Shown here piece after piece: positions 7,985-16,246 of a stretch of 64,000 nt of DNA (its first letter is position 1; each line of letters starts with the position of its first letter). The notes below the pieces were generated by a model. It ran no database searches, had not been told where the DNA came from, and saw nothing but the letters and a program-made list of their open reading frames with translations. Both the position numbers and the translations under genes were made by a program. The DNA is taken from NCBI RefSeq assembly GCF_900110755.1, contig NZ_FOFF01000013.1, positions 1 to 64,000 of the forward strand, in the 5' to 3' direction. The DNA comes from Streptomyces sp. yr375. Lineage in GTDB: Bacteria; Actinomycetota; Actinomycetes; Streptomycetales; Streptomycetaceae.

Positions 7985-9190
7985 TCACTCCCGTACTTGG
8001 ATCAGCGCGTGAGTGCCGCCGATGCGCCAGGCCTGGCCCTCGGCGGCGACGAGTGCGGCCTCCGTGTCGGCGGTGAGGCCGGTGATCACCTCGGACTTCA
8101 GTGTGCGCAGGGCCGCCACCGGGCCGGGGAAGTAGGCGGTGACGTCCGCGAAGGGGGTGGTCGGGGGCCGACGGCTGTCGCCCACCAGGCGGCGGTAGTT
8201 GAGGTCGCCCTTGACGATCGTCAGGCCGGCCTCGGCGAACTCGGCCCGCAGGTCGTCCGGCATCGCCGCGTACGGCAGCGGGGCGGCGGCGAAGGGGTGG
8301 GCGCGGACCGTCAGGGTGCCGTCCGCCATGGCCGCCCACAGCCGCCGACCGTGGTCGGCGGCCACGCCACGCGCGCCCGTCAGCTTCCGCAGCGCGTCGA
8401 CGACGTCGGCCGTCGTGGCGTCGGAGACGTAGTACGGGTACGGCTTGACGTGCAGGACGACCCGGCCGCACCGCCCGTGGGCGAGGAGGTGCGAGGCCAG
8501 GAGGAGGTCGGGGATCAGCTCACGGCCCGCGTTGTCGGCCACCAGGCACAGGGTGTCCACGCGGGTCCCGGTGCCCGCCTGTGCGCCCGGCAGCAGGGAC
8601 CACAGCGTCTCGCTGTCGTCGGCGACCAGACCCGGTACGGCGGCCCGCTCCTCGGCCCCGGCGTCGGACAGCCGGAAGCCGAGGTCGGCGCGGTTGCCCC
8701 AGAGAGAGCCGTGCAACAGGGCGCGGCCCCGCTCTTCGACCGTGCGGTCCTCGAGGGCGTCGAGCGCGGCCAGTTCCTCGTCCGTCTCGGGGGCGTTGAG
8801 CTCGGCGAGCTTGAACGGGCGGAAGGGGTCGATGCCTTGCCACGGGCCGGGGCCGAAGTAGCCGACGGCGTCGAGGAGTTGCCGGTAGAAGTAGCTCTCC
8901 GACCACAGCCAGGGAACGTCGAACCAGGAACGGCCGGCGTACGCGTCGAGACCCCAGGACCGCCACCGGTCCCGGTCGTGGGCGTCGGCGGGGAGCGGTT
9001 CCATCACGCCCTTGGTGCAGTTCGCCAGCAGCGCGTCCAGGGCCTGGTGGATCTCGGGGCCATAGGGGAACGCGTCCCGCACCTGCCGGATGATCGCCGG
9101 GTGCCGTTCGGCCAGGACGCTGTGCGGGAACGAGCCGGGTTCGTCGCCGAGGATCACGGGCGGGGCGGGGGTGTCGGGCATGCCGATCAC
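7985..9190 (-). CDS. DUF89/ARMT1-like damage-control phosphatase family protein
   Basis: A 401-residue protein of the DUF89 family. The diagnostic signature is the LVADNAGRELIPDLLLA run near residue 235, with the Asp-Asn pair that binds metal in this family, preceded by a Trp-rich N-terminal region (WSESYFYRQLLDAVGYFG). Characterised DUF89 proteins are metal-dependent phosphatases proposed to clear damaged or excess sugar phosphates; the human member ARMT1 was also reported as a carboxyl methyltransferase. The substrate here is unknown. A GTG at 9190 and an ATG at 9181 are both possible starts. It lies between geoA and cprB in the same direction. Confidence 0.8.
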   Translation of the reverse strand: MIGMPDTPAPPVILGDEPGSFPHSVLAERHPAIIRQVRDAFPYGPEIHQALDALLANCTKGVMEPLPADAHDRDRWRSWGLDAYAGRSWFDVPWLWSESYFYRQLLDAVGYFGPGPWQGIDPFRPFKLAELNAPETDEELAALDALEDRTVEERGRALLHGSLWGNRADLGFRLSDAGAEERAAVPGLVADDSETLWSLLPGAQAGTGTRVDTLCLVADNAGRELIPDLLLASHLLAHGRCGRVVLHVKPYPYYVSDATTADVVDALRKLTGARGVAADHGRRLWAAMADGTLTVRAHPFAAAPLPYAAMPDDLRAEFAEAGLTIVKGDLNYRRLVGDSRRPPTTPFADVTAYFPGPVAALRTLKSEVITGLTADTEAALVAAEGQAWRIGGTHALIQVRE

Positions 9191-9292
9191 CGTATCGCGG
9201 GGCCGACTCCCCCGGCCCTCCCGACCGCCCCGGCCGCCCTGGCCGACCCGATCGACCCGCCGTACGCACCCCCACCCACTACGCGGCGCCCC

Positions 9293-9943
9293 TCACACCA
9301 CCGCCATGATCTCCCGCTCCAGGCGCGCCGCGAGGCTCAGGTAGCGCGGTCGGCGCGGTACCGGTACCAGGCCCCGGATGAGGACGTGCCACATCTCGGC
9401 CATCCGGCGGGGCAGTCGGCCGACGGGTTCGCGGGAGCGGCCGACGACGCGGGTGCCGACGAAGAAGCAGACCAGGGAGTGCGCGACGGCGTCGACATCG
9501 ACGTCGGCGTGGATGTCGGACTCCTTGGCCGCGCTGACGAGTCGCCGGGAGATCAGGTCGAGCAACTCCGCGAAGGGGTGCGGCAGGGGCGGCCGGACCG
9601 CCACTCCCCCGGTCGCGAGCCGTAGCCCGGCCCGGGCGATCGGGCCCTCGACCGACAGACGCGTCAGACCGAACGTCAGGCGTATCAGGGCTTCCAGGGA
9701 GCAGTAGCCCCGGTCGTCGATCTCGCCGGCGACCCGGCGCGCGGCCTGGGACTGCAACTCCATGATGGCGTGGGCCAGATCCTCCTTGGCCGCGAAGTGG
9801 AAGTAGAGGGCGCCCTTGGTGACATGGGCGTGCTCGACGATGTCACTGAGGCTTGTCGACTCGTAGCCGTGCCGGTCGAACAGGTCGGCGGCGGCCGTGA
9901 TGATCGTCGTGCGGGTTTGTTCGGCGCGTAACTGCCTCGCCAT
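9293..9943 (-). CDS. cprB: CprB-type TetR regulator (gamma-butyrolactone receptor homologue)
   Basis: A 216-residue TetR-family repressor. The helix-turn-helix lies at about 28-50 (TSLSDIVEHAHVTKGALYFHF), nearly identical to the gamma-butyrolactone receptor family, and the whole chain resembles what I remember of S. coelicolor CprB. The ligand domain follows. Position 127, a Trp known to line the ligand pocket in this family, is Leu here (TTG codon, complement of 9563-9565), one base away from TGG. It may therefore not respond to a butyrolactone and act as a pseudo-receptor. A near-palindrome 24 bases before the start could be its own operator. The symbol is by similarity. Confidence 0.85.
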   Translation of the reverse strand: MARQLRAEQTRTTIITAAADLFDRHGYESTSLSDIVEHAHVTKGALYFHFAAKEDLAHAIMELQSQAARRVAGEIDDRGYCSLEALIRLTFGLTRLSVEGPIARAGLRLATGGVAVRPPLPHPFAELLDLISRRLVSAAKESDIHADVDVDAVAHSLVCFFVGTRVVGRSREPVGRLPRRMAEMWHVLIRGLVPVPRRPRYLSLAARLEREIMAVV

Positions 9944-9966
9944 CGACTGGTACTCTCCCGGGCCGG

Positions 9967-9991
9967 TAAAGAACGGGTCATGCCGTTTTTT
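9967..9991. promoter_or_regulatory. Candidate autoregulatory operator of cprB
   Basis: The sequence reads aaagAACGGgtcatgCCGTTtttt, an inverted repeat with arms AACGG (9972-9976) and CCGTT (9983-9987) and A/T-rich flanks that also match across the centre. Size and make-up resemble operators of gamma-butyrolactone receptors, and it lies immediately upstream of the cprB start. Binding is inferred. Confidence 0.5.
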
Positions 9992-10275
9992 CTTACCCAG
10001 CGTACACGCTGGTTCACCGTACGGCGATGGTGACCATGTACGCGGGTGCCGCCGACTCCCCCTGCGATCCCCGGACTTGCCCGTGGATCATGGGCTGTCG
10101 GGAGGCAGCCTCCCATAGGAAACGTACCGTGGGCATAGTCGAGGAGACCAGCAAAAAAGACGGGTCGCGCGGTTTCTGTGCGCAAACTACCGGAGGACGA
10201 AGCCCTGGAGGGGCAGAGTGACACGTGTCATTGAACACCGAGGGAGCGCGGACGCGCCCGGCGAACGGTTGCGGG

Positions 10276-10327
10276 AAAAGACGAAAAGGCGGGCCGGTCG
10301 GTGTCCATCCACACCGGCCGGCCCGCC
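10276..10327 (-). terminator. Terminator of the subtilase gene
   Basis: A long hairpin: 10288-10304 (ggcgggccggtcggtgt) pairs with 10311-10327 over 17 positions with one G-U type mismatch, around a 6-base loop. Read leftward the stem is followed by TTTTCGTCTTTT, an unusually clear T-rich tract for a Streptomyces terminator. It lies 34 bases past the stop codon of the protease gene. Confidence 0.85.
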
Positions 10328-10360
10328 CGTTCATCGCTCGCGGTGACCGCGAGAGGTCGT

Positions 10361-12169
10361 TCAGAAGGTCAGCTTCCAACTGTTGAGCTGACCCGTGTCC
10401 CGCGCGGCCGTGTCCTGGACGCGCAGCTTCCAGGTGCCGTTGGCACTCTCGCCGGAAGCGTCCACCGAGTAGGTGGTGTTGACGTTGTCGGCGGAGTCCG
10501 AGGAGTTGGCCGACTTCAGCCGGTAGGCGGTCCCGTCGGGGGCGACCAGGTCGATCACCAGGTCACCGCGGTAGGTGTGGGTGATGTCGACGCCGACCTG
10601 AAGGGTGCTCGGCGCGTTGCCGGTGCGGCCGCTGACGGCGATGGACGACTCGATCGCGGAACCGTTGTCCGGGACGGCGGCCGTGGTGGTGCTGGAGAAG
10701 GTGGTGCCCGCCGTGGTGCCGCCGGAGCCGCTCACGGCCGCCACCGTCTTGGCCGCGTCGGCCAGACCCGCGCCGCAGCCGCCGGAGCAGGCGCCGGGCA
10801 GGGCACGGGCGTTGGCCTTGATGGCCGTCTCGATCTGCGCCGGGGTCAGCGTGGAGTTCGCCGACTTCATCAGCGCGACCAGGCCCGCGATGTGCGGGGT
10901 GGCCATGCTGGTGCCCTGGTAGTAGGCGTACGACTCGGTGGACGGCGTACGGCTGCCGGAGTTCAGCGTGGACAGGATGCCGTTGGCGGTGCCGGTGCTG
11001 GTCTGGCCGCCGGGGGCCGAGATGTCCACCAGGGAACCGAAGTTGGAGTAGGACGCCTTGGCGCCCGCACGGTTGGTCGCGGCGACCGAGATGACGTTGT
11101 TGCAGTTGCCCGGGTTGTGGTTCGCGACGTTGTCGTTGTCGTTGCCCGACGCCACGACGACGGTCGTACCCCGGCCCACCGCGCCGTTGATCGCGGTCTG
11201 GGTCGCGGAGGAGCAGGCGCCGTCGCCGCCCAGGCTCATGTTGATGACCTTGGCGACGTTGCCGTTGGCGGGCACGCCCGACACGGTGCCGCCGGACGCC
11301 CAGGTGATGGCGTCGATGATGTCGGAGTCGTAGCCGCCGCACTTGCCGAGCACGCGCACCGGGGAGATCTTCGCGCCGTACGCGATACCGGCGATGCCCT
11401 TGCTGTTGTTGGTGACGGCGGCGATGGTGCCGGCCACGTGGGTGCCGTGCCAGGAGGAGGAGCCGGCCGGGACGCCCGAGCCGCACTCGTTGGCGTTGTA
11501 ACCGTCGCCCGGGTCGGCCGGGTTGCTGTCGCGGCCGTCGCCGTCGACGGAGACCGCGGTGTCGGCGATGAAGTCGTAGCCGCCGACGATGTTCGCGGCG
11601 AGGTCGGAGTGCGTGACGTAACCGGTGTCGATGACGGCCACCGTGACGCCGGTGCCGGTCGTCGTGCCCCAGGCCGCGGGAACGTTCATGCCGGCGGTGG
11701 ACTCGAAGAGGTCCCACTGCTTGGCGTACTCGGTGTCGTTCGGGTCGGCCTTCGGCTTGTTCAGCCGGTCCGGGACGACGTAGGCGACCTGCGGGTCCGC
11801 CTGGTAGCGGGCGACGACGTCGGCGACGTCCGCCTTCGTGAGGTCGGCGCCCAGGTCGACCAGGGCGGCGCCGGTGCCCAGACGGCGCTGGAAGTCGACG
11901 TCCTCGCCGGCCTCCTTGCCCTTGGCGGCGGCGTCGGACTCGGCGGCCGGGTTCGACTTCGCCTCGGCGGCACCGGACTTGTAGCCGACGATGAGGCGCT
12001 CGGCGGGGGCGCCGGGCGCGGCCTCGGTCTGGGCGGCGGGGACGGCGGAGCCCGGGGAGACGGCGTCCGAGGCGGCGACGGCCGAAGCGGTGGAGGCGGC
12101 GGTGAGCAGGGCCGCGGAGACCGCGGCGACGGATATCAGCTTCCGTCGCAGGGCGGGGGACGTACGCAA
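10361..12169 (-). CDS. Secreted subtilisin-like protease (S8) with C-terminal P-domain
   Basis: A 602-residue exported serine protease. A signal peptide covers about residues 1-32 (arginines, then LISVAAVSAALLTAAS). An inhibitor-type propeptide with ERLIVGYKSG follows. The catalytic domain holds the Asp in VAVIDTGYVTHSDL, the His in SSWHGTHVAGTIAA, the oxyanion Asn in VVVASGNDNDN and the Ser in GTSMATPHIAGLVALM. The last 115 residues form a proprotein-convertase P-domain (QVGVDITHTYRGDLVIDLVA). I chose the TTG at 12167-12169 because a GAAAGG ribosome binding site precedes it and the signal peptide starts there; the frame upstream is not protein-like. It is divergent from the polysaccharide monooxygenase gene. 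Confidence 0.9.
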   Translation of the reverse strand: MRTSPALRRKLISVAAVSAALLTAASTASAVAASDAVSPGSAVPAAQTEAAPGAPAERLIVGYKSGAAEAKSNPAAESDAAAKGKEAGEDVDFQRRLGTGAALVDLGADLTKADVADVVARYQADPQVAYVVPDRLNKPKADPNDTEYAKQWDLFESTAGMNVPAAWGTTTGTGVTVAVIDTGYVTHSDLAANIVGGYDFIADTAVSVDGDGRDSNPADPGDGYNANECGSGVPAGSSSWHGTHVAGTIAAVTNNSKGIAGIAYGAKISPVRVLGKCGGYDSDIIDAITWASGGTVSGVPANGNVAKVINMSLGGDGACSSATQTAINGAVGRGTTVVVASGNDNDNVANHNPGNCNNVISVAATNRAGAKASYSNFGSLVDISAPGGQTSTGTANGILSTLNSGSRTPSTESYAYYQGTSMATPHIAGLVALMKSANSTLTPAQIETAIKANARALPGACSGGCGAGLADAAKTVAAVSGSGGTTAGTTFSSTTTAAVPDNGSAIESSIAVSGRTGNAPSTLQVGVDITHTYRGDLVIDLVAPDGTAYRLKSANSSDSADNVNTTYSVDASGESANGTWKLRVQDTAARDTGQLNSWKLTF

Positions 12170-12562
12170 GGGCGTGCCTTTCGTGGCCGGCTCCGGACAG
12201 GGCGGAGCGGCGGTCGATTCGCTTCGGCGTCGAAGCGGCAGGGGGTGAATCGAAAGCAGCGCGGAAGGCCGGCCAGCGCGAGCGTCGACCCCGTCGGGGG
12301 TTACCTGTGGATCGACTGTGCAGGAACGATAAGCAAAGAAAGAGTCATGGGGATACAGGGGAAACCCTCGATCCGACCAGAAAGCCACCCTTGACGATCA
12401 AGTTCGGTCAGAGATCGATTAAAGATCGCCCATTTTCATCCGGAACGTGATCCACCGCTTGGCCCGTCACTCGGTCGGCGGACGAGGGCGCGCTGAACGC
12501 GCCGGGACGCGTGCGCGTACTGACGGCTGACCGTTCCCGCGCCGGCCGAGGAGACGTCCCCG
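12170..12562. other. Divergent regulatory region between subtilase and LPMO genes
   Basis: A 393-base gap between two genes for secreted enzymes. The central part (about 12300-12430) is clearly richer in A and T than its surroundings, as expected of promoters reading both ways. I cannot assign firm -35/-10 boxes. No small gene is evident. Confidence 0.5.
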
Positions 12563-13549
12563 ATGCCCCGCACCACCGCACAACGCACATACCGCGCACG
12601 CCGTACCGCGGCGCTGGCGGCCACCGCCGTGAGTCCGCTGCTGCTGGGACTGTGGGCCGCCGGCCCGGCGCAGGCGCACGGCGCGCCCACGGATCCGGTC
12701 AGCCGGGTGTACGCCTGCTCCCCCGAGGGCGGTGCCGACGCGCGGACCGCGGCCTGCCGGGCGGCCGTCGCCGAGAACGGCACGTCGTTCGCCGCCTGGG
12801 ACAACCTGCGGGTCGCGAACGTGAACGGCCGCGACCGGCAGACCATCCCCGACGGGCAGTTGTGCAGCGGCGGCCTGTCCGCCTACAAGGGGCTGGACCT
12901 CGCCCGCGCCGACTGGCCCTCGACCCGGCTGACGGCGGGTGGGACGCTGCGGATGACGTACGCCTCGACGATCGCGCACACCGGCACGTTCAAGCTGTAT
13001 CTGACGAAGCCCGGATACGACGCGTCGAAGCCGCTCACCTGGTCCGATCTGCCGGAGCGGCCGTTCGCCGAGGTCAAGGACCCGGAACTGACGGACGGCG
13101 CCTACCACTTCACGGCGAAGCTGCCCGTCGACCGGACGGGCCGTCAGATGCTGTACACGATCTGGCAGAACACCAGCACGCCCGACACGTACTACTCGTG
13201 CTCGGACGTGGTGTTCTCGGCGGCGGCTCCGGCGGGCGGAGCGGCGAGCGGGGCTGGCGGGGCCGGCGGGGCGACGAAGGCTCCTGCCGCGGCCACGCCG
13301 AAGGCGAGCGGTACCCCGACCCCGGCGTCCGGCACGCCGGCCACGTCGGCGTCCGCCTCCGCGTCGGCGCCCGCGGCGGCCGATGCCGCTCCCGCGCAGG
13401 CCGACGCGGCCGGTGCGGACAGCACGCCGGTGGCGTCCGCCGGCACGGCCGGCTCCGGACCGTCCGCGCCCATGCTGGCGGGCGGCGCCGCGGCGGTGTT
13501 GGTACTCACCGGCGGCGCCGCCCTGGTCATGCGGGTGCGTAAGCGCTGA
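12563..13549 (+). CDS. Membrane-anchored AA10 lytic polysaccharide monooxygenase
   Basis: A 328-residue exported copper enzyme that cleaves chitin or cellulose oxidatively. Signal peptide residues 1-38 end in AQA, so the mature chain starts with His39, which with His139 (STIAHTGTF) forms the copper histidine brace. The AA10 domain spans about 39-215 and ends YYSCSDVVF. A long Ala/Pro/Ser/Thr linker then leads to one C-terminal membrane helix and a short RVRKR tail, so the enzyme is held at the cell surface rather than released; there is no LPXTG sorting signal. The ATG follows a GAGGAG ribosome binding site. Chitin versus cellulose preference cannot be told. Confidence 0.9.
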   Translation: MPRTTAQRTYRARRTAALAATAVSPLLLGLWAAGPAQAHGAPTDPVSRVYACSPEGGADARTAACRAAVAENGTSFAAWDNLRVANVNGRDRQTIPDGQLCSGGLSAYKGLDLARADWPSTRLTAGGTLRMTYASTIAHTGTFKLYLTKPGYDASKPLTWSDLPERPFAEVKDPELTDGAYHFTAKLPVDRTGRQMLYTIWQNTSTPDTYYSCSDVVFSAAAPAGGAASGAGGAGGATKAPAAATPKASGTPTPASGTPATSASASASAPAAADAAPAQADAAGADSTPVASAGTAGSGPSAPMLAGGAAAVLVLTGGAALVMRVRKR

Positions 13550-13567
13550 ACTCCGTTCTTACGGTGA

Positions 13568-14209
13568 TCAGTTGACGTTGACGCCCGCGCCACCGTCGGT
13601 CACCGGGGCGTACTTCGCGGTGAAGTAGCCGTTGGCGAAGCAGAGCGACGAGCCGGACGACTTGGCGAACTGCTGGCCGGTGAAGGTGATGCTGTTGTCG
13701 GTGTTGCTGGTCGTACCGGTCAGACTGGCCGCCTGGTAGACGCAGTTGATGCTGCCCAGCAGGGTGCGCAGCACGACCGTGGTCTGGATGACGGAGCCGC
13801 TCGCCGGGGTCACCGTGATGGTGTTGTCCGAACCCACGCTGGCGGTGTACGGCAGGTTGTTGACCGTGACGCTGGTGACGCCGAGCACGCCGATCACGTT
13901 CGCGGTGCAGGTGCCGAAGGTGTGCGCCGAGAGCGACTCGGTGGCGGTGCCGGGCGCGGTCGGGTTGGCGGTGACGGTGGCGTTGAACCCGGACGAGGCG
14001 CAGGAGACGCCGCTGGTGCCGGTGGCGCTGGAGTACAGCGTGGCGGCGGTGCCGGTGGCCAGGGACGCGTTGAGGACGTCACCGACGGCGACGTCGCCGT
14101 TCGCGGTCGTCAGCACCGCACCGGCCGCGGCGGCCGGGGTGACGGCCGTGAGCGAGAGCGCGGCGACGGTTGCGGCCAGGGCGAGGAGGGAGCGGGAGCG
14201 GGTGCGCAT
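13568..14209 (-). CDS. Secreted protein of unknown function
   Basis: A 213-residue exported protein. The signal peptide (about 1-29) reads MRTRSRSLLALAATVAALS and ends in AAAAG. The mature part is rich in Thr, Ser, Val and Asn, with four Cys and no charged clusters, as in a beta-sandwich fold. I recognise the type, small actinobacterial exported proteins sometimes labelled Tat-signal proteins, but not a function. The ATG at 14207-14209 is chosen because the signal peptide begins there. It converges on the LPMO gene with 18 bases between the stops, so a role in the same surface process is possible but unproven. Confidence 0.8.
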   Translation of the reverse strand: MRTRSRSLLALAATVAALSLTAVTPAAAAGAVLTTANGDVAVGDVLNASLATGTAATLYSSATGTSGVSCASSGFNATVTANPTAPGTATESLSAHTFGTCTANVIGVLGVTSVTVNNLPYTASVGSDNTITVTPASGSVIQTTVVLRTLLGSINCVYQAASLTGTTSNTDNSITFTGQQFAKSSGSSLCFANGYFTAKYAPVTDGGAGVNVN

Positions 14210-14901
14210 TTGCGGGTGCCTCTTTCTCAAGTGGGGCTTTTGTGCGGGGGAGTTGGGGGGGTTGGAACAGTCGGGGGACGCGGGTCGGCGTCCGCCGTTG
14301 CCGGTCCGTGACGCCTTCTCCGTACGTGACGGACCGGCAGCGGTCTCCAGCCGGTGACCGGCAGGAGGCACTGGCGAGTGCTCCGGCAGGGCCGGGCGGA
14401 AGGGGCGACCGGTCGCGGCCCGCCGGGGGGAAGCGGCCGTGCCGGTGCCGTGAAGGGATCGAATCTCGGGACCGGGGGCCCGTATTGGCTGAAAAGAGTC
14501 CGGGGCGCGGACGGTGTCGCCGCGCTGCGGATCCGGCGCCACGGATCCGGGCTGGGCCAGAGAGAGTTCTAGACCTGAGGGTCCGTCAACGTCAAGACCA
14601 ATAGCGGAAGTTGATGGCCCGAGGGGCACATCTGGGGGATATATGCGCAGCGGCGCCGCCGGGTGGAGTACCGCCCGCCGCCGCGGGCGGAGCGGGTGAC
14701 GCATACGCGGCACAAAATGAACACTCTTTTTCCACATCTCCCTTGACCCGCCGCTGTAACCATCGGTAACTTCCTGGGCGGCTACTGCTGCGTAACGAGA
14801 AAGGCCTTACGGCTTCCGGGAGTTGTGAGGAGGCGTGCGCGGCAGCCGCTGTCCGCGCCAGGACAACGCGCCACTGAAGCCCAACCCGCACACTCAAGCG
14901 C
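14210..14901. other. Long intergenic region before the DUF6230 gene
   Basis: A 692-base gap with no convincing gene. It contains an inverted repeat (arms gccggtccgt at 14300-14309 and acggaccggc at 14329-14338) on the side of the leftward exported-protein gene. An A/T-richer segment near 14700-14775 is the best place for the promoter of the DUF6230/DUF6114 pair, with a possible TTGACC at 14743-14748 and GTAACT 17 bases on. These boxes are weak guesses. Confidence 0.4.
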
Positions 14902-15582
14902 ATGGGAGCAGACATGGCCTCGTCCCCGGACGTCACGTCGTCCGCCGGCAACATCCCCGAGAACCCCGAAAGCGGTTCCACAGACAGACGTGGCCGGGTC
15001 CGGCTGCGCCGGGCCGCCGTCATGGCGGTGCCCGCCACCTTCGTCGCCGCGGGACTCGCGGTCCTCACCGCGCAGGGCGCCCTGGGAGTGCAGTTCGCGA
15101 TCTCCGGGATGCCGTTCGTGGTCACCGCCGACCGGCTCGACGGAACCGGCTTCGAGCAGTTCGGCAGCCTGGACAGCATGATCGAGAACAGCCCCAACCA
15201 GGGCGACACCGGCGGCCAGGTCCTGGTCGTCACCTCGGTCGTCCAGGACGGCACGATCACCAACATGTGCCAGAGCGTCGACCTCGGCGGCATCCAGCTC
15301 ATCCTCACCGCCGGTGGCGGATCCAAGCCGGTGAGCGTGTCGAACCTGGCCATCGACTCCGATGTCATCACCGGTGACGCCGAGTTCAACAACATCGAGA
15401 TCGGCGGCGACGCGAGCACCTTCGCCAAGGGCGGCGTCAAGGGCCCCGAGGGCGTCTACGGGCAGCAGGCCGACAAGGTCGTCATCAAGAAGCTGTACCA
15501 GCACAACTACGCCGCCACCGCCGCCGTGTTCAAGCTTCCCGGCCTGCACATGAGCTTCTCCAGCGAGGGCTGCAAGCAGTGA
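14902..15582 (+). CDS. DUF6230 membrane-anchored protein
   Basis: A 226-residue protein. A charged N-terminal tail of about 35 residues (RRGRVRLRRAAVM) precedes one hydrophobic segment (about 38-66), and the remaining 160 residues are predicted to lie outside. The extracellular part has two Cys, in ITNMCQSVDL and in the C-terminal SSEGCKQ, which could form a disulfide. I recognise it as the actinobacterial DUF6230 family, some members of which carry unsupported cholesterol-esterase labels; no catalytic motif is visible. The stop codon overlaps the next start (GTGA), so the two proteins are made together. Confidence 0.85.
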   Translation: MGADMASSPDVTSSAGNIPENPESGSTDRRGRVRLRRAAVMAVPATFVAAGLAVLTAQGALGVQFAISGMPFVVTADRLDGTGFEQFGSLDSMIENSPNQGDTGGQVLVVTSVVQDGTITNMCQSVDLGGIQLILTAGGGSKPVSVSNLAIDSDVITGDAEFNNIEIGGDASTFAKGGVKGPEGVYGQQADKVVIKKLYQHNYAATAAVFKLPGLHMSFSSEGCKQ

Positions 15583-16010
15583 ACTCCACCCAGTGGCGGG
15601 ACAGCTTCCGAGTGTGGCGGGGCCGTCGGCCCTTCGCGGGCGGTCTGCTGCTCGTCCTGGGCGGCGCCGAGATCCTGGTGACCATGAAGGCACCGCTGCC
15701 GGTCATCCTGCACGTCGGCATGCAGGGCCTGGCGGGCTACCTCCTGCCGGCCCTGATGGTCCTCTGCGGCCTGCTGATCCTGTTCAACCCGGCTCAGCGG
15801 CTGTTCTACTCGATCATCGCGATCGCCGTCTCGCTGGGCACCTGGCTGACGTCCAACATCGGCGGCTTCGTCGTCGGCCTCCTGCTGGGCGCGGTGGGCA
15901 GTTGCCTGGCCTTCGGCTGGCTGCCCGACCAGGAGCCGCGCAAGAGCCGCCGTCGGCGCCGCAAAGAGGCACAGGACGGTCCCCTGCCGGGGGCGGGGAA
16001 GCCGGCCTGA
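15579..16010 (+). CDS. DUF6114 small membrane protein
   Basis: A 143-residue protein with an N-terminal cytoplasmic stretch, about four membrane helices (about 22-112) and a basic C-terminal tail (RKSRRRRRKE). It matches the DUF6114 family, usually encoded directly after a DUF6230 gene in Streptomyces. The GTG start overlaps the stop of the upstream gene by four bases. Conserved pairing and matching topology suggest a membrane complex with the DUF6230 protein; its role is unknown. Confidence 0.85.
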   Translation: MNSTQWRDSFRVWRGRRPFAGGLLLVLGGAEILVTMKAPLPVILHVGMQGLAGYLLPALMVLCGLLILFNPAQRLFYSIIAIAVSLGTWLTSNIGGFVVGLLLGAVGSCLAFGWLPDQEPRKSRRRRRKEAQDGPLPGAGKPA

Positions 16011-16246
16011 GGTCGGCCATCCGCCCGCACGTCACTCCACCACCCTCCTTCCGTACGTGGCACGTCAGCACTTGGGCACTTCAGCACTTCGGTACGTCGC
16101 TGTCTCACCGGCGGGGCCGACAAGCTGGAGTGCCTCAGTCTTTCTCGGCGAGCACCGCACGGATCACTTGGGAACTTCTTTGCCGTCGTGGGGAGTTCTG
16201 CGGATGATCACTGAATTGGGTTTCGACGTGAAGGAGCGACACCGGC

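Larger units (their letters stand above)
9944..10360. other. Intergenic region between cprB and the subtilase gene
   Basis: This 417-base stretch has no convincing gene. It holds the operator-like inverted repeat close to cprB, a second small inverted repeat at 9997-10012 (7-base arms CCAGCGT and ACGCTGG), and at the far end the terminator of the subtilase gene. A rightward open frame at 10027-10221 lacks a good ribosome binding site and protein-like composition. Confidence 0.5.

Noticed and set aside
10027..10221. A 64-codon rightward frame upstream of the subtilase terminator
   Set aside because: No ribosome binding site, mixed composition without any domain, and no neighbour in the same direction.
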